Origin: Bacillota bacterium
GTDB lineage: Bacteria > Bacillota > Clostridia > Christensenellales > UMGS416
Length of the DNA stretch: 18,160 bases
Direction: 5' to 3'
NCBI GenBank assembly: GCA_023410875.1
Contig: JAEYPH010000027.1
Location: 1-18,160 of the forward strand
Shown: one piece after another, positions 6,919-14,414 of the stretch
How positions within the stretch are numbered: the first letter of the stretch is position 1
Layout: each line of letters starts with the position of its first letter
Program-made: the position numbers and the translations under genes
The notes under the pieces: model-generated
Databases searched by the model: none
What the model was told of the DNA's origin: nothing
The model's input: the letters and a program-made list of their open reading frames with translations, nothing else

Positions 6919-7926
6919 TTATGTTTTCATAACCCAGACCTTGGTTGCCTGTGTTTTTCCAGTTAGATGATCGTGTTTTGTGATGTACTGCACAGGCATA
7001 CCTTTCTTTAGTTCACTGAAGTCTATGTTTTCTAGACTAGAGTGATGGAAAAAGACGTTATTTTTAGCTTTGTCTTCGATGAACCCGAAGCCAGCATATA
7101 GTTCCAGTATTGTTGACTTGATGGTTGCCTCCTCGGTCGGGAGGACTTCTTCATCCATTTTTGCTCCCAGGTTCTCCTTGTTCTTGGAGCTTTCATCGTT
7201 CAACTGAGAGGATACTCTGTTTACTACAGGTGCAGATGCCATGGAAGTTGAGATAGGCTTTGCTGCTTTTGGCTGTTGCACAAATAGGTTCGTAATCAAG
7301 GGAGTATTGCAGAGAACCCGATCATCGATCATTTGATGCATGGCAATAGGATAGGATGCTTCTTCTAAAAGTTGCTGTGAAGTCCGTGTGATACGTCTTT
7401 GCTGCGTGACTTGATCAATGAACTCAAAGTCCCAGCTTATTAGCATGACCTGTGTGCCTATTGTGTTTAGCTTTCGTAGCAATGGAACATAATCGCCGTC
7501 GCAAGCGACGAGTGCTAGGATGTCAAAGCGCTTGTAGATAGCTAATTCATAGGCTTCCAGTGCAAGCCATACATCGACACCTTTTTCCTGTGAAATACCT
7601 TCTTGAGTATAACGTATAGGCATATAGTGGCATACAACGTTTTCGCTCATCAGTATATCGTCAAAAACACGTTCATCATAAAGTTTTTGCCGGCCTTCTG
7701 CAGCTTGTGCTGACAAACGACCGCGAAAATAATGAGCATCAACAATTTGGCATAACCGTATATCGACGCCTGTTTTTGTTGAGACTTGGTTGCGAATAAA
7801 CTCATGTAGGCCATGTATAGATATTCTCGCGTTGCGCTTATGAGCATATTTATAGTAGTTGCTTACGTTTAGAAAGTATTGACCATCAATGAAAACACCT
7901 ATTCTCTGAATCTGAGTAGCGCTCAT
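6919..7926 (-). CDS. NYN domain (PIN-like) nuclease fused to a cold-shock-like domain
   Basis: The 335-residue protein has an N-terminal NYN domain (about 6-190), the PIN-like ribonuclease fold. Its acidic residues are D14 in GVFIDGQYF, D118 in EKGVDVWLALEAY, and D143 and D145 in ACDGDYVPLLRKL, consistent with an intact metal site. A polar linker (about 215-265) follows. Residues 271-335 look like a cold-shock/OB domain: AGFGFIED parallels KGFGFI, and NNVFFHHSSL parallels the RNP2 motif DVFVHFSAI. The design suggests RNA cleavage guided by a single-strand RNA-binding domain. Base composition is far richer in A and T than all neighbours, which suggests horizontal acquisition. AAAGGAGTG precedes the ATG. 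It lies 74 bases after azlD; no clear promoter of its own was found, and it converges with the GH5 gene. The natural target is unknown. Confidence 0.85.
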   Translation of the reverse strand: MSATQIQRIGVFIDGQYFLNVSNYYKYAHKRNARISIHGLHEFIRNQVSTKTGVDIRLCQIVDAHYFRGRLSAQAAEGRQKLYDERVFDDILMSENVVCHYMPIRYTQEGISQEKGVDVWLALEAYELAIYKRFDILALVACDGDYVPLLRKLNTIGTQVMLISWDFEFIDQVTQQRRITRTSQQLLEEASYPIAMHQMIDDRVLCNTPLITNLFVQQPKAAKPISTSMASAPVVNRVSSQLNDESSKNKENLGAKMDEEVLPTEEATIKSTILELYAGFGFIEDKAKNNVFFHHSSLENIDFSELKKGMPVQYITKHDHLTGKTQATKVWVMKT

Positions 7927-8000
7927 GTGGACACTCCTTTCGCGTTTGCTACACTATTTTACCTTTCTCAGCAAATTCCTTCTTTTTATAGGACAAAGAC

Positions 8001-8327
8001 CTAAAACACTGCCTGCACCAGCACCATATACACCGCCGTACCGCCCAGGATGCTGAGCAGCGTGTTCCTGCGCCACAGGTGCAGCCCCACAACCACGGCG
8101 ATGGCGATGAGCTCCGGCAGGCCGTGGGGCCAGGCCAGCGGTGTTACCTCCTTGAGGCAATAGACGACCAGCACCGCCAAGATGGCCGGCGGCAGCAGCA
8201 GGCCCAGGTCCCGCAGCAGCTTGGGCGGCGTGCGGCCGCGGAAGAACACAAAGGGCAGCGCCCGCAGCGCCACGGTGACCGCCGCGACGACACCGATGAT
8301 GGACAGGCTGAGCCACACGTTATTCAC
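8001..8327 (-). CDS. azlD: AzlD family branched-chain amino acid transport protein
   Basis: This small hydrophobic protein of about 108 residues has four likely transmembrane segments and is the usual partner of AzlC; together they export branched-chain amino acids or analogues. Segments such as LSLSIIGVVAAVTVALRALPF, split by the basic RGRTPPKLLRDLG turn, match the AzlD pattern. I chose a GTG start at 8327 because CGGAGG lies six bases upstream; an ATG at 8345 is also possible but puts this Shine-Dalgarno inside the gene. It overlaps the end of azlC by eight bases. The stop is TAG. Confidence 0.88.
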   Translation of the reverse strand: MNNVWLSLSIIGVVAAVTVALRALPFVFFRGRTPPKLLRDLGLLLPPAILAVLVVYCLKEVTPLAWPHGLPELIAIAVVVGLHLWRRNTLLSILGGTAVYMVLVQAVF

Positions 8328-9057
8328 AGGGTACCTCCGCGACACCGCCGGCCAGCAACTGGGGCCGCAGCGCGATGAGCGCTGCGGTCATCACGAGCAT
8401 AGCCGGCAGCAGAAAGCTCTGCGCGCCGAAGACCAGCAGGCCCGCCACCGCCGCCACGGCGCCGATGACCGCCGGCAGCGCGGCCCGCGCGGCCTTGAGC
8501 TGCTCCAGCAGCATCACGACGAACAGCGCCGTCATGGCGAAGTCGATGCCCCGGGTGGAGAAAGGCAGCACCGAGCCGGCCAGCGAGCCGATGCAAGAGC
8601 CTATGATCCAATAGCTCTGGTCCAGCACAGCGATCCAGAACAAAAACCAGCGCTCATCCACGCCGGCGGGAGCGCGGGAGCCGCAATACAGCGAGTAGGT
8701 CTCGTCGGTCAGCGCGAAGATCATATACCCCTTGCGCCAACGGTCCAGTGGGGCGAAGCGCTCCAGCATCGTTAGGCCATAGAACAGATGACGGAAATTC
8801 ACCAGCAGCGTGGTGACCGCCGCCACCGCCGGGGAGACGCCGGCGGCCAGCAGCGCCACCGTGACGAACTGCATGGAGCCCGCGTAGATGCACACGCTCA
8901 TCAACGCCGCCCAAAACAGGCCGTAGCCCTGGGCCCGCAACACCACGCCGAAGGCGATGCCCACGAACACATAGCCCAGCAGCACGGGGATCGTGGCTGG
9001 GAAGGCGGCCTTGAGAGCCCGCAGTGCCGGATGGTCGGCTTTGCCTGTGTCCGTCAC
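8320..9057 (-). CDS. azlC: AzlC family branched-chain amino acid permease
   Basis: The product, about 245 residues, is the large subunit of the AzlCD branched-chain amino acid exporter in the cytoplasmic membrane. The conserved AzlC start, ATIPVLLGYVFVGIAFGV, is followed by YAGSMQFVTVALLAAG, LLVNFRHLFYGLTML and FALTDETYSLY, and then several further membrane segments. The likely start is the GTG at 9057, whose GTGA overlaps the TGA of the kinase gene upstream by four bases; a TTG one codon earlier is the alternative. Translation is probably coupled to that gene, as no strong ribosome binding site is visible. Confidence 0.93.
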   Translation of the reverse strand: MTDTGKADHPALRALKAAFPATIPVLLGYVFVGIAFGVVLRAQGYGLFWAALMSVCIYAGSMQFVTVALLAAGVSPAVAAVTTLLVNFRHLFYGLTMLERFAPLDRWRKGYMIFALTDETYSLYCGSRAPAGVDERWFLFWIAVLDQSYWIIGSCIGSLAGSVLPFSTRGIDFAMTALFVVMLLEQLKAARAALPAVIGAVAAVAGLLVFGAQSFLLPAMLVMTAALIALRPQLLAGGVAEVPCE

Positions 9058-9584
9058 CAAATCCGGGCCTCAGCCGCGCGCGCCAAAATGGCGTCCACGG
9101 TCTGCTCCACGTTGAGTTCCGAAGTATCCAGCCACAGGCCCAGCCGGGGGGTCTCTTCCATGAACATCTGGTGCAGGCCGGCCACATCGAAGCCGACGTA
9201 CCCCTTCTTGCCCCGCAGCGCTTCCCGTTGGGTTACGGCCTCGACCGAGGGGCACAGCGCCACGCAGTGCACCGGGCAATCGCCCAGCAGCGCGGTAAAA
9301 TCCCCCAGCGCGCGGCCCAGATAGTTGTCCTGCACGACGACGGTGAAGCCGGCCTGCCAGTACATGCGGGCAGCCATGGCTGCCAGCTCGTAGCGCAGGT
9401 CCAGCTGGCGCAGCGCTTCGGGCGAGGCGTCGGCGCTCATCTCCTCGCGGCCGGCCACGATGAAGCGCCGGAAGGCGTCGCCGCGAAGATGCACAGCCTT
9501 GGGGAAGCGCTGGGCCAGCGCCTGGGCCACGGTGCTCTTGCCTGCGGCCATGACGCCGGTAACGACGATGATCGAATCTTGCAT
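9054..9584 (-). CDS. P-loop kinase-like ATPase (AAA_33 / zeta-like)
   Basis: The 176-residue cytoplasmic protein begins with the strand IIVVTGVMAAGKST, whose Walker A covers residues 10-18 (G10, K16, S17, T18). RFPKAVHLRGDAFRRFIV follows with the acidic DxF region typical of small-molecule phosphotransferases of the AAA_33, chloramphenicol phosphotransferase and zeta-toxin group. VVVQDNY is a Walker B-like strand and REALRGKKGY an Arg/Lys-rich lid. The substrate is unknown. The start at 9584 follows AAAGGAATAAAACAAA. It begins six bases after the zinc-ribbon gene and overlaps azlC by four bases, so it belongs to the same operon. No antitoxin-like gene is adjacent, which argues against a zeta-type toxin. 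Confidence 0.8.
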   Translation of the reverse strand: MQDSIIVVTGVMAAGKSTVAQALAQRFPKAVHLRGDAFRRFIVAGREEMSADASPEALRQLDLRYELAAMAARMYWQAGFTVVVQDNYLGRALGDFTALLGDCPVHCVALCPSVEAVTQREALRGKKGYVGFDVAGLHQMFMEETPRLGLWLDTSELNVEQTVDAILARAAEARIW

Positions 9585-9590
9585 TTTGTT

Positions 9591-10586
9591 TTATTCCTTT
9601 CTAAGGTTGCGGGCAAAGGCCTCCCGGGAAGCCCCGGCATCGCCGCCATAGGCCAACTCCAGGATCAGCTTGGCGATCTGCTGCTTGGTGCCCTCGATCA
9701 GGTTGATGCCCACGAAGCGGCCCTTGACGCCGGTGAGCAGGTTGGTGTGAAATTCGTGGACCAGCCAATCCACCAGGCGCATCTTCTCCTGGGCGGAACG
9801 CTTAAGCGGCCAGCGCTCCACAAACGCGTTAAAGATCTCCTGCGCCGCACCGGAGGGCATGTTCTCGGTGCGGAAGCTGCGCATGTAGTCGCGGAACAGG
9901 TATTGCCGGCCGCAGGCGCAGGTCATCAGACCATGGGCATAGGGGAGTGTCGCGCTGCAGCCGTGGCAGATCAGCCGGCCGCTCTCGATGGCCTGCCGGG
10001 TCTGCCACCCCTGCAGGCAGCGGGCATAGAAGGCGTAGCCGATCTCGTCCAGCAGCGCCTCGTCGGGCAGGCCCTGAGCGTCCTGCGCGTACAGCCTCAT
10101 CAGCGACTGCCGGGGGACCTTGGGGGACCAGTGGTACCGGTTGAACAAGTCCGGGTCCGTGTGGGCGGCCAGCGCATCCACCTGAGCGCGTTCCCGCTGC
10201 ACGCGGCGCTGGGTGCGCTGCTTCTGGGCTTCGCCCCGCTTGGCGGCGAAGGCCGCGAAGCGCTCATCGAAGCCGTCGGCGTGCAACCGCCGGGCCAGCT
10301 CCAGCGCCTGCTGCAGCGTGGCTTCATCGTTCACCCGGAGGCCCTGTACGGCAAAGCAGCCCTCGCCGATGCGCACGTCGTCCAGCAGAATCAGCCCGCT
10401 GCGGCCGTATTGGTATTTCCACCCATGGGTTCGCGTGTGCACCGGCTTGACATAGGACAGCCGGAATTCTCTGGCCAGCGTGGCGGCGAATTGGTTGTAC
10501 AGCGCGAATAGCTCCTCGCCCAGATGGGCGCCAATGGCATCCGCCCGGGGGCGGTGGGCCCTGTTGTATCGATCCTTCCACTCCAT
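9591..10586 (-). CDS. Unrecognised protein with a central zinc ribbon
   Basis: I do not recognise this 331-residue protein. It is soluble, with no signal peptide or membrane segment. Residues 20-110 look like an alpha/beta domain with KPVHTRTHGWKYQYGRSG. Residues 112-136 form a highly charged, probably helical stretch rich in Lys, Arg and Gln. A four-Cys metal site follows: C207 and C210 in ICHGCS, C223 and C225 in TCACGRQYLF, with DYMRSFRTENMP just after. The last 80 residues are helical and basic. The start at 10586 follows TTGAGGTGCGCC. It is the first gene of the four-gene operon ending with azlD and has its own promoter at 10623-10651. The charged helix plus zinc ribbon suggests nucleic acid or protein binding, but this is inference. 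Confidence 0.75.
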   Translation of the reverse strand: MEWKDRYNRAHRPRADAIGAHLGEELFALYNQFAATLAREFRLSYVKPVHTRTHGWKYQYGRSGLILLDDVRIGEGCFAVQGLRVNDEATLQQALELARRLHADGFDERFAAFAAKRGEAQKQRTQRRVQRERAQVDALAAHTDPDLFNRYHWSPKVPRQSLMRLYAQDAQGLPDEALLDEIGYAFYARCLQGWQTRQAIESGRLICHGCSATLPYAHGLMTCACGRQYLFRDYMRSFRTENMPSGAAQEIFNAFVERWPLKRSAQEKMRLVDWLVHEFHTNLLTGVKGRFVGINLIEGTKQQIAKLILELAYGGDAGASREAFARNLRKE

Positions 10587-10622
10587 GGCGCACCTCAAGA
10601 TGGCATTGCCGGAATATTTTGT

Positions 10623-10651
10623 ATTTTACAGGACGGGTGGCGAGAGTGCAA
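10623..10651 (-). promoter_or_regulatory. Sigma-A-type promoter of the zinc-ribbon/kinase/azlCD operon
   Basis: On the minus strand TTGCAC (10646-10651) and TAAAAT (10623-10628) are separated by 17 bases. The transcript would start near 10616, about 30 bases before the ATG at 10586. Confidence 0.65.
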
Positions 10652-10703
10652 CCGAGGGAAGGCTCCTGGATATCCTCGTTGATCGCACCCTGACTATCTG
10701 CTT

Positions 10704-10711
10704 CATATACT
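10704..10711 (+). promoter_or_regulatory. Possible sporulation (sigma-E/K-like) -10 element
   Basis: CATATACT resembles the -10 elements of mother-cell sigma factors (CATACANT or CATANNNTA). It lies 18 bases before the first possible ATG of the Met-rich gene. As a sigma-A promoter it would need TTGATC 21 bases upstream of TATACT, which is too far. The -35 region for sigma-E or sigma-K is not clear, so the assignment is weak. Confidence 0.3.
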
Positions 10712-10728
10712 GAACGTAGGACTTTTGG

Positions 10729-11157
10729 ATGGAAAGGACGGTCAAGATGTGGATATCCGATAACAACCCGAACCAATATTCCAGCTATGGCAATGAGCTG
10801 CCGGCAAACAACGGCGACAATGGCATGGCCTATCCGGAGATGGCAATGTATCCTTCCATGTACTATATCATGCAGCCGCATATCATGATGGTCTGCGACC
10901 ATATGGACATGTGCAGCAACATGATGCCACCCGCCCACATGATGATGTATATGTGCGACGAGGTGTGCGACAGGGTGCTGAAGATGCATCCCGAGATGGC
11001 GCAATATGATACCCCGTATCCAGCCGGGATGATGCCGGATCCGCCTTATGGCATCGAGCAGCAGTACGGCAGGTTCCGGCGCAGAACTCCGTTTAGGGAT
11101 TTGGCTTTCTTCCTTTTGCTGGCGGAGTTGTTCCGCCGCCGCCGCAGATATTACTGA
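10729..11157 (+). CDS. Met-rich small protein, possible spore component
   Basis: No family is recognised. The 142-residue protein (136 if it begins at the second ATG, 10747, which follows AAGGACGGTCAAG) contains 21 Met, about 15 percent, concentrated between residues 33 and 105. Four Cys lie in two pairs, CDHMDMC and CDEVC, and His residues are interspersed, as in PPAHMMMYMCDEVCD. The C-terminus has a basic RFRRRTPFRDLAFFLLLAEL segment and ends RRRRRYY. Tyr and Pro are also frequent. The composition recalls spore coat proteins or soft-metal (copper) binding proteins; neither is proven. The gene faces spoIIE tail to tail, has a CATATACT element upstream and a strong terminator downstream, and appears monocistronic. 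Confidence 0.7.
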   Translation: MERTVKMWISDNNPNQYSSYGNELPANNGDNGMAYPEMAMYPSMYYIMQPHIMMVCDHMDMCSNMMPPAHMMMYMCDEVCDRVLKMHPEMAQYDTPYPAGMMPDPPYGIEQQYGRFRRRTPFRDLAFFLLLAELFRRRRRYY

Positions 11158-11175
11158 TAGACTTCCGCTGACATG

Positions 11176-11205
11176 CGAGTGCACCTGTGTGGCGCACTCG
11201 TTTTT
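11176..11205 (+). terminator. Terminator of the Met-rich gene
   Basis: CGAGTGC (11176-11182) pairs with GCACTCG (11194-11200) across an 11-base loop and is followed by five T (11201-11205). On the opposite strand there is no T-run, so it does not serve spoIIE well. Confidence 0.85.
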
Positions 11206-11234
11206 CATGCTATGACCCGTTCCTTGCGCAGGTA

Positions 11235-13631
11235 CTAGACATCACTGCCGATAATTCGTGCTTTCCAGCGCCTCAGCTTTTTCCTTGCGCCTGGCTCACC
11301 CTCGGCGGCCAGGCGGGGCAGGCGCACCCTGGCGCTCACCACGGTCATGTCGTCGGAGGGGCCAAAGCGCTCCTGCGCCGCCTGCACCAGCCGTTCGGAA
11401 AGCTGGAAGGGTTCCAGCTCCGCCCATTCCAGCAGAGCCGCATCCACCCAATCGGCTTCCTCATTGGCGGTGATGCCGTCGGACACCATGACGATCAGGT
11501 CGCCGTCTTCCAGCACGCGGCGGGTGGCGCCGGGGCTCACGCTGTCCAGTATGCCCAGCGGCAGCGTGGGCGAGGCGATGTGCTGCACCTGGCCGTTGCG
11601 CACCAGGAACGTGGGCGGCGCGCCGATCTTGATGAAGTTGGCCTCGCCATCCACGAGGTTCAGAATGCACAAGTCCACGGTGGAGAAGGTCTCGCCGCCG
11701 CTGCGCAGCAGCATGACCTGGTTGATCGTGTCGTAGATGACATCCTCGGAGAAGCCGGCCTGATAGAACCGCTGCAGCAACGAAAGCGTGGCCTGGCTTT
11801 CCATGGCTGCCCGGGCGCCGGTGCCCATGCCGTCGGATATGGCCATCAGATAGCTGGCGTCGTCCAGCGAATCCCACACACAGCTGTCGCCGCACACGGC
11901 GCCTTCGCGGGCGTGCTGGGCGCCGGCGCAGCTCACGCGCATGGCCCGCGCCTGGGTGAAGGTCAGGTTGCACGCGGTTTCCGTGGGGTTGCACGGCGAG
12001 GCCGTGCGGCGCATGGGCTTGCCCAGCGCCTGGGTCAGGATCTCCTCCAGGTTGCGGCACTTGCGCCGGCCGCCGCAGGGCCGCACGGTCAGGTTCACCG
12101 TGAGCCCCCAGGAGCGGCCCTGCTGCACGCTTACGGACTTGCAGACGAAGCCGGCGCTGCGCAGCGCCTCGCGCACCAGCGCCGCGGCGTCCTCCTTCAC
12201 GCGGATCTGCAGGTTGAGCTGGCTGGCCAACTGCTCCAGCACCGATGCAATGCCCTTGAGCTGTTTGCCGGCCAGCGCGCGGCTCTCGTCGATGCGCCGC
12301 CGGTAGCCGGTCTTTACGCGATACAGCCCCCACGCCGTGCGAAGAGAGCTCACGACCGCGCCGAACTGCCGGCAGTCGTCGCGGAACTCCTGGGGGAAAT
12401 CGCTCTCCAGCAGCACGCGGCGGTTGCCGGGGGCGGCCAGGGCCTTGAGGAAATGGCCGTAGGTCGTGTAGAACTCCAATTGCCAGCACTTCTCGCGCTT
12501 GGAGCAGCGCTGGCACACCTCCGAGGCCACGGCTTCCAGCATCGGGGCCACGTCCTCCCAGGCTTCGGAGGAGCCCGAGGCGGTCTCGGCGAACACGCTG
12601 GACAGCTCATCCAGGCAGCGGGAGAAGTCGTGCAGGCGGCTCACGGCGGTTTCGCGCATGCGGCCCAGGCGCGCTTCGCGGCTCTGGTTGTCGGCCTGGC
12701 TTTGGTTGAGCCGCTCATCCAGCCACGGCCACAGCCGCGCGGGCAGCAGCACAAAGGCCGCCGAGGCGGCCAGCGCCTCGGCCCAGGGCACGGCGGCCTG
12801 GCTCAAGTTTGTGGCCCAGGCGCTCATGAGCACCGCGCCGATCCAGAAGCCGCCGGCCATGCCCAGCCGCCGCAGCGGGCGGAACACGCCGGAGAGCAGA
12901 CCGCATACGCCCAGCGCGGCGCACAGCAGCGTGCTGGTGCCGCCGCCCAGCGCCACCACCAGCCCGATGGCCAGGCCACCGGTGGCGCCCACGGCCACGC
13001 CGCCGGCGCCGGCGGCCAGCAGCGTGGCGAAGATGGCCACGAAGTGCCTGGGAGAGAACAGCTCCCAAGCCGGCAGGCCGGCCACGGCGATACCCACGCA
13101 CACGGCCAGGCACACCAATGGCCCGGCATCCAGCATGGCCTCACCCTCGCGCCAGGAGCGCAGTGTGCTGGCCATGCAATAATAGGCGCTCAGCGCCAGG
13201 CCGCTCTCCACGGCGAACAGCATCACATAGTAGAGCAGAAAAGGCTTCATGGGCAGATAGACCAGCCGGGCCGCCATCAGCAGCAGTGCGCCCCAGCCGA
13301 AGCTCAGCTCCCGGCCGCCCCGGCAGATGGCCATGGCCGCGAACCAGCACAGCAGCGGCGGCACCAGCACAGCGGCATTCAGGATGTTAAAGCCCATGGA
13401 AAGGATGCCCAGGCACACGCCGATCAGCGCGCCCAGCGAGGGCCAGCCGGTCAGCGCGCTTACCAGCACGAAGGGCGCGCCAAAGGGCATCAGCCCATCC
13501 AGAAACTGCGCCCGCCCGCACAAAAAGCCCCCGCCGATCATGGCCAGCCACGGCAACGCCGGCCGCACCAAGTCGGCGGCGGTACCAACGCTGCGGTTGA
13601 TTTGCTGCATGCGCTCCTGTAAAACGCCCAT
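11235..13631 (-). CDS. spoIIE: Stage II sporulation protein E, SpoIIE phosphatase
   Basis: The 798-residue product is the membrane PP2C-type phosphatase that dephosphorylates SpoIIAA and so activates sigma-F in the forespore; it also interacts with FtsZ at the polar septum. The first 320 residues contain about ten hydrophobic segments, starting LVRPALPWLAMIGGGFLCGR. A central region follows with a four-Cys patch, CQRCSKREKCWQ. The C-terminal PP2C domain, from about residue 563, has GDS, SDGMGTGARAAMESQ (near 597), STVDLCILNL, IVMVSDGI and DDMTVV, covering the metal-binding aspartates. Length is slightly below the Bacillus protein. GAGGATGAAGCG precedes the ATG. It is the firmest proof that the organism descends from endospore formers. 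Confidence 0.97.
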   Translation of the reverse strand: MGVLQERMQQINRSVGTAADLVRPALPWLAMIGGGFLCGRAQFLDGLMPFGAPFVLVSALTGWPSLGALIGVCLGILSMGFNILNAAVLVPPLLCWFAAMAICRGGRELSFGWGALLLMAARLVYLPMKPFLLYYVMLFAVESGLALSAYYCMASTLRSWREGEAMLDAGPLVCLAVCVGIAVAGLPAWELFSPRHFVAIFATLLAAGAGGVAVGATGGLAIGLVVALGGGTSTLLCAALGVCGLLSGVFRPLRRLGMAGGFWIGAVLMSAWATNLSQAAVPWAEALAASAAFVLLPARLWPWLDERLNQSQADNQSREARLGRMRETAVSRLHDFSRCLDELSSVFAETASGSSEAWEDVAPMLEAVASEVCQRCSKREKCWQLEFYTTYGHFLKALAAPGNRRVLLESDFPQEFRDDCRQFGAVVSSLRTAWGLYRVKTGYRRRIDESRALAGKQLKGIASVLEQLASQLNLQIRVKEDAAALVREALRSAGFVCKSVSVQQGRSWGLTVNLTVRPCGGRRKCRNLEEILTQALGKPMRRTASPCNPTETACNLTFTQARAMRVSCAGAQHAREGAVCGDSCVWDSLDDASYLMAISDGMGTGARAAMESQATLSLLQRFYQAGFSEDVIYDTINQVMLLRSGGETFSTVDLCILNLVDGEANFIKIGAPPTFLVRNGQVQHIASPTLPLGILDSVSPGATRRVLEDGDLIVMVSDGITANEEADWVDAALLEWAELEPFQLSERLVQAAQERFGPSDDMTVVSARVRLPRLAAEGEPGARKKLRRWKARIIGSDV

Positions 13632-13648
13632 CGCTTCATCCTCATCTG

Positions 13649-13679
13649 TACAAACATAGGATATGCCGATACAAACATA
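13649..13679 (-). repeat. 10-bp direct repeat with 21-bp period in the spoIIE promoter
   Basis: TATGTTTGTA (minus strand) occurs at 13670-13679 and again at 13649-13658, exactly 21 bases apart, which places both on the same DNA face. The first copy lies in the -35/-10 spacer, the second just after the -10. They may be binding sites for a regulator; which one is unknown. Confidence 0.6.
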
Positions 13680-13691
13680 TCACGCTGTCAA
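13658..13691 (-). promoter_or_regulatory. Spo0A-type wide-spaced promoter of spoIIE
   Basis: On the minus strand a perfect TTGACA (13686-13691) is followed, after 22 bases rather than 17, by TATCCT (13658-13663). Bacillus spoIIE and spoIIG have sigma-A promoters with 21-22 bp spacers that need Spo0A-P, so this fits. A weak 0A-like CTCGACC lies about 10 bases upstream of the -35. The spacer also holds one copy of a 10-bp direct repeat (see the repeat entry). Confidence 0.5.
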
Positions 13692-13785
13692 CGGGGCTTT
13701 TGGTCGAGCGGCGCATGCAGAAATATGCTATCTTTGACTGGGAAAGTCACAATTTTAGTGGATATTCAAATTTTACGGCAGAGAT

Positions 13786-13817
13786 ATTAAAATCGCCCTG
13801 ACGCAGGCGTCAGGGCG
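13786..13817 (-). terminator. Terminator of the tRNA-fMet/tRNA-Met unit
   Basis: GCGTCAGGGCG (13807-13817) pairs perfectly with CGCCCTGACGC (13794-13804); on the minus strand the hairpin is followed by ATTTTAAT. It lies 24 bases after the second tRNA and about 95 bases before the spoIIE -35. Confidence 0.85.
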
Positions 13818-13840
13818 AAATTCTTGCGGCGTTGCCGCTT

Positions 13841-13917
13841 TGGTAGCGGCGGTCGGATTTGAACCAACGACACATCGGGTATGAACCGATTGCTCTGGCC
13901 AACTGAGCTACGCCGCC
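13841..13917 (-). tRNA. tRNA-Met (elongator, anticodon CAT)
   Basis: The 77-nt gene folds as a standard cloverleaf: acceptor GGCGGCG with CGCCGCT, D stem GCTC/GAGC, anticodon stem ATCGG/CCGAT around loop TTCATAC, T stem GTTGG/CCGAC around TTCAAAT, and discriminator A followed by encoded CCA. A fully paired first acceptor position (G-T) and lack of three GC pairs in the anticodon stem separate it from the initiator. Confidence 0.95.
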
Positions 13918-13922
13918 TAAAA

Positions 13923-14000
<78 letters not shown>

Positions 14001-14028
14001 TCGTGTGCCTCGTGAGGAGGCAAAGAGT

Positions 14029-14057
14029 ATTTTATAACACGGTGCGCCGGTTGTCAA
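14029..14057 (-). promoter_or_regulatory. Strong promoter of the tRNA pair
   Basis: On the minus strand a perfect TTGACA (14052-14057) and TAAAAT (14029-14034) are separated by 17 bases. The start would be near 14022, about 20 bases upstream of the initiator tRNA. Confidence 0.8.
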
Positions 14058-14111
14058 CCGAAAAATATTACGGCCATACTTTTTATTTTCGAGATGGATC
14101 TGACCTGCCGA

Positions 14112-14414
14112 TTAAAATTCGAAATCAACCGACGCCCTGTCCGTGCGCACCTGCCCGATGAACTCGCCGACCTTCTTGTGCTCCGGATGCACGACATAGG
14201 CCTGCAGGCCCTCCACATCGTCGAAGGTGCTCACGAGAGCGAAATCCCACGCACTGGCCGTGGGCACGGCGTTGGTCCCCACGCGCATGGAGCGCAAAGA
14301 GGGAACCTTGCCCATCAGCGCTTCCAGAATCTCCTTGGCATGGGCCATGTTCTCGGCCTTGGTGCGGCCCAGTGCCTCGTCCTTGAAGTTGAAAAACACG
14401 ATGTGTTGTATCAT
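14112..14414 (-). CDS. Dabb (stress-responsive A/B barrel) domain protein
   Basis: This 100-residue protein is a single Dabb ferredoxin-like barrel. MIQHIVFFNFKDEA at the start, a central DFALVSTFDDVEGLQAYVVHPEH and the final DRASVDFEF match the family in order and length. Such proteins form small cytoplasmic dimers; their function here is unknown. The ATG overlaps the stop of ppx by four bases (ATGA), so it is translationally coupled as the last gene of the divIC-ppx-Dabb unit. Confidence 0.92.
   Translation of the reverse strand: MIQHIVFFNFKDEALGRTKAENMAHAKEILEALMGKVPSLRSMRVGTNAVPTASAWDFALVSTFDDVEGLQAYVVHPEHKKVGEFIGQVRTDRASVDFEF

Noticed and set aside
9054..9584. Zeta-type toxin of a toxin-antitoxin pair
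   Set aside because: No small antitoxin gene is adjacent, and the gene is embedded between a zinc-ribbon gene and azlC in one operon.
9024..10511. Long plus-strand open frame opposite the kinase and zinc-ribbon genes
   Set aside because: No ribosome site or domain; the minus-strand frames have a Walker A motif, a zinc ribbon, promoter and operon spacing.
11187..13622. Very long plus-strand open frame opposite spoIIE
   Set aside because: Its translation is Ala/Gly/His/Gln-rich without domains and lies entirely over spoIIE, whose conserved motifs are on the other strand.
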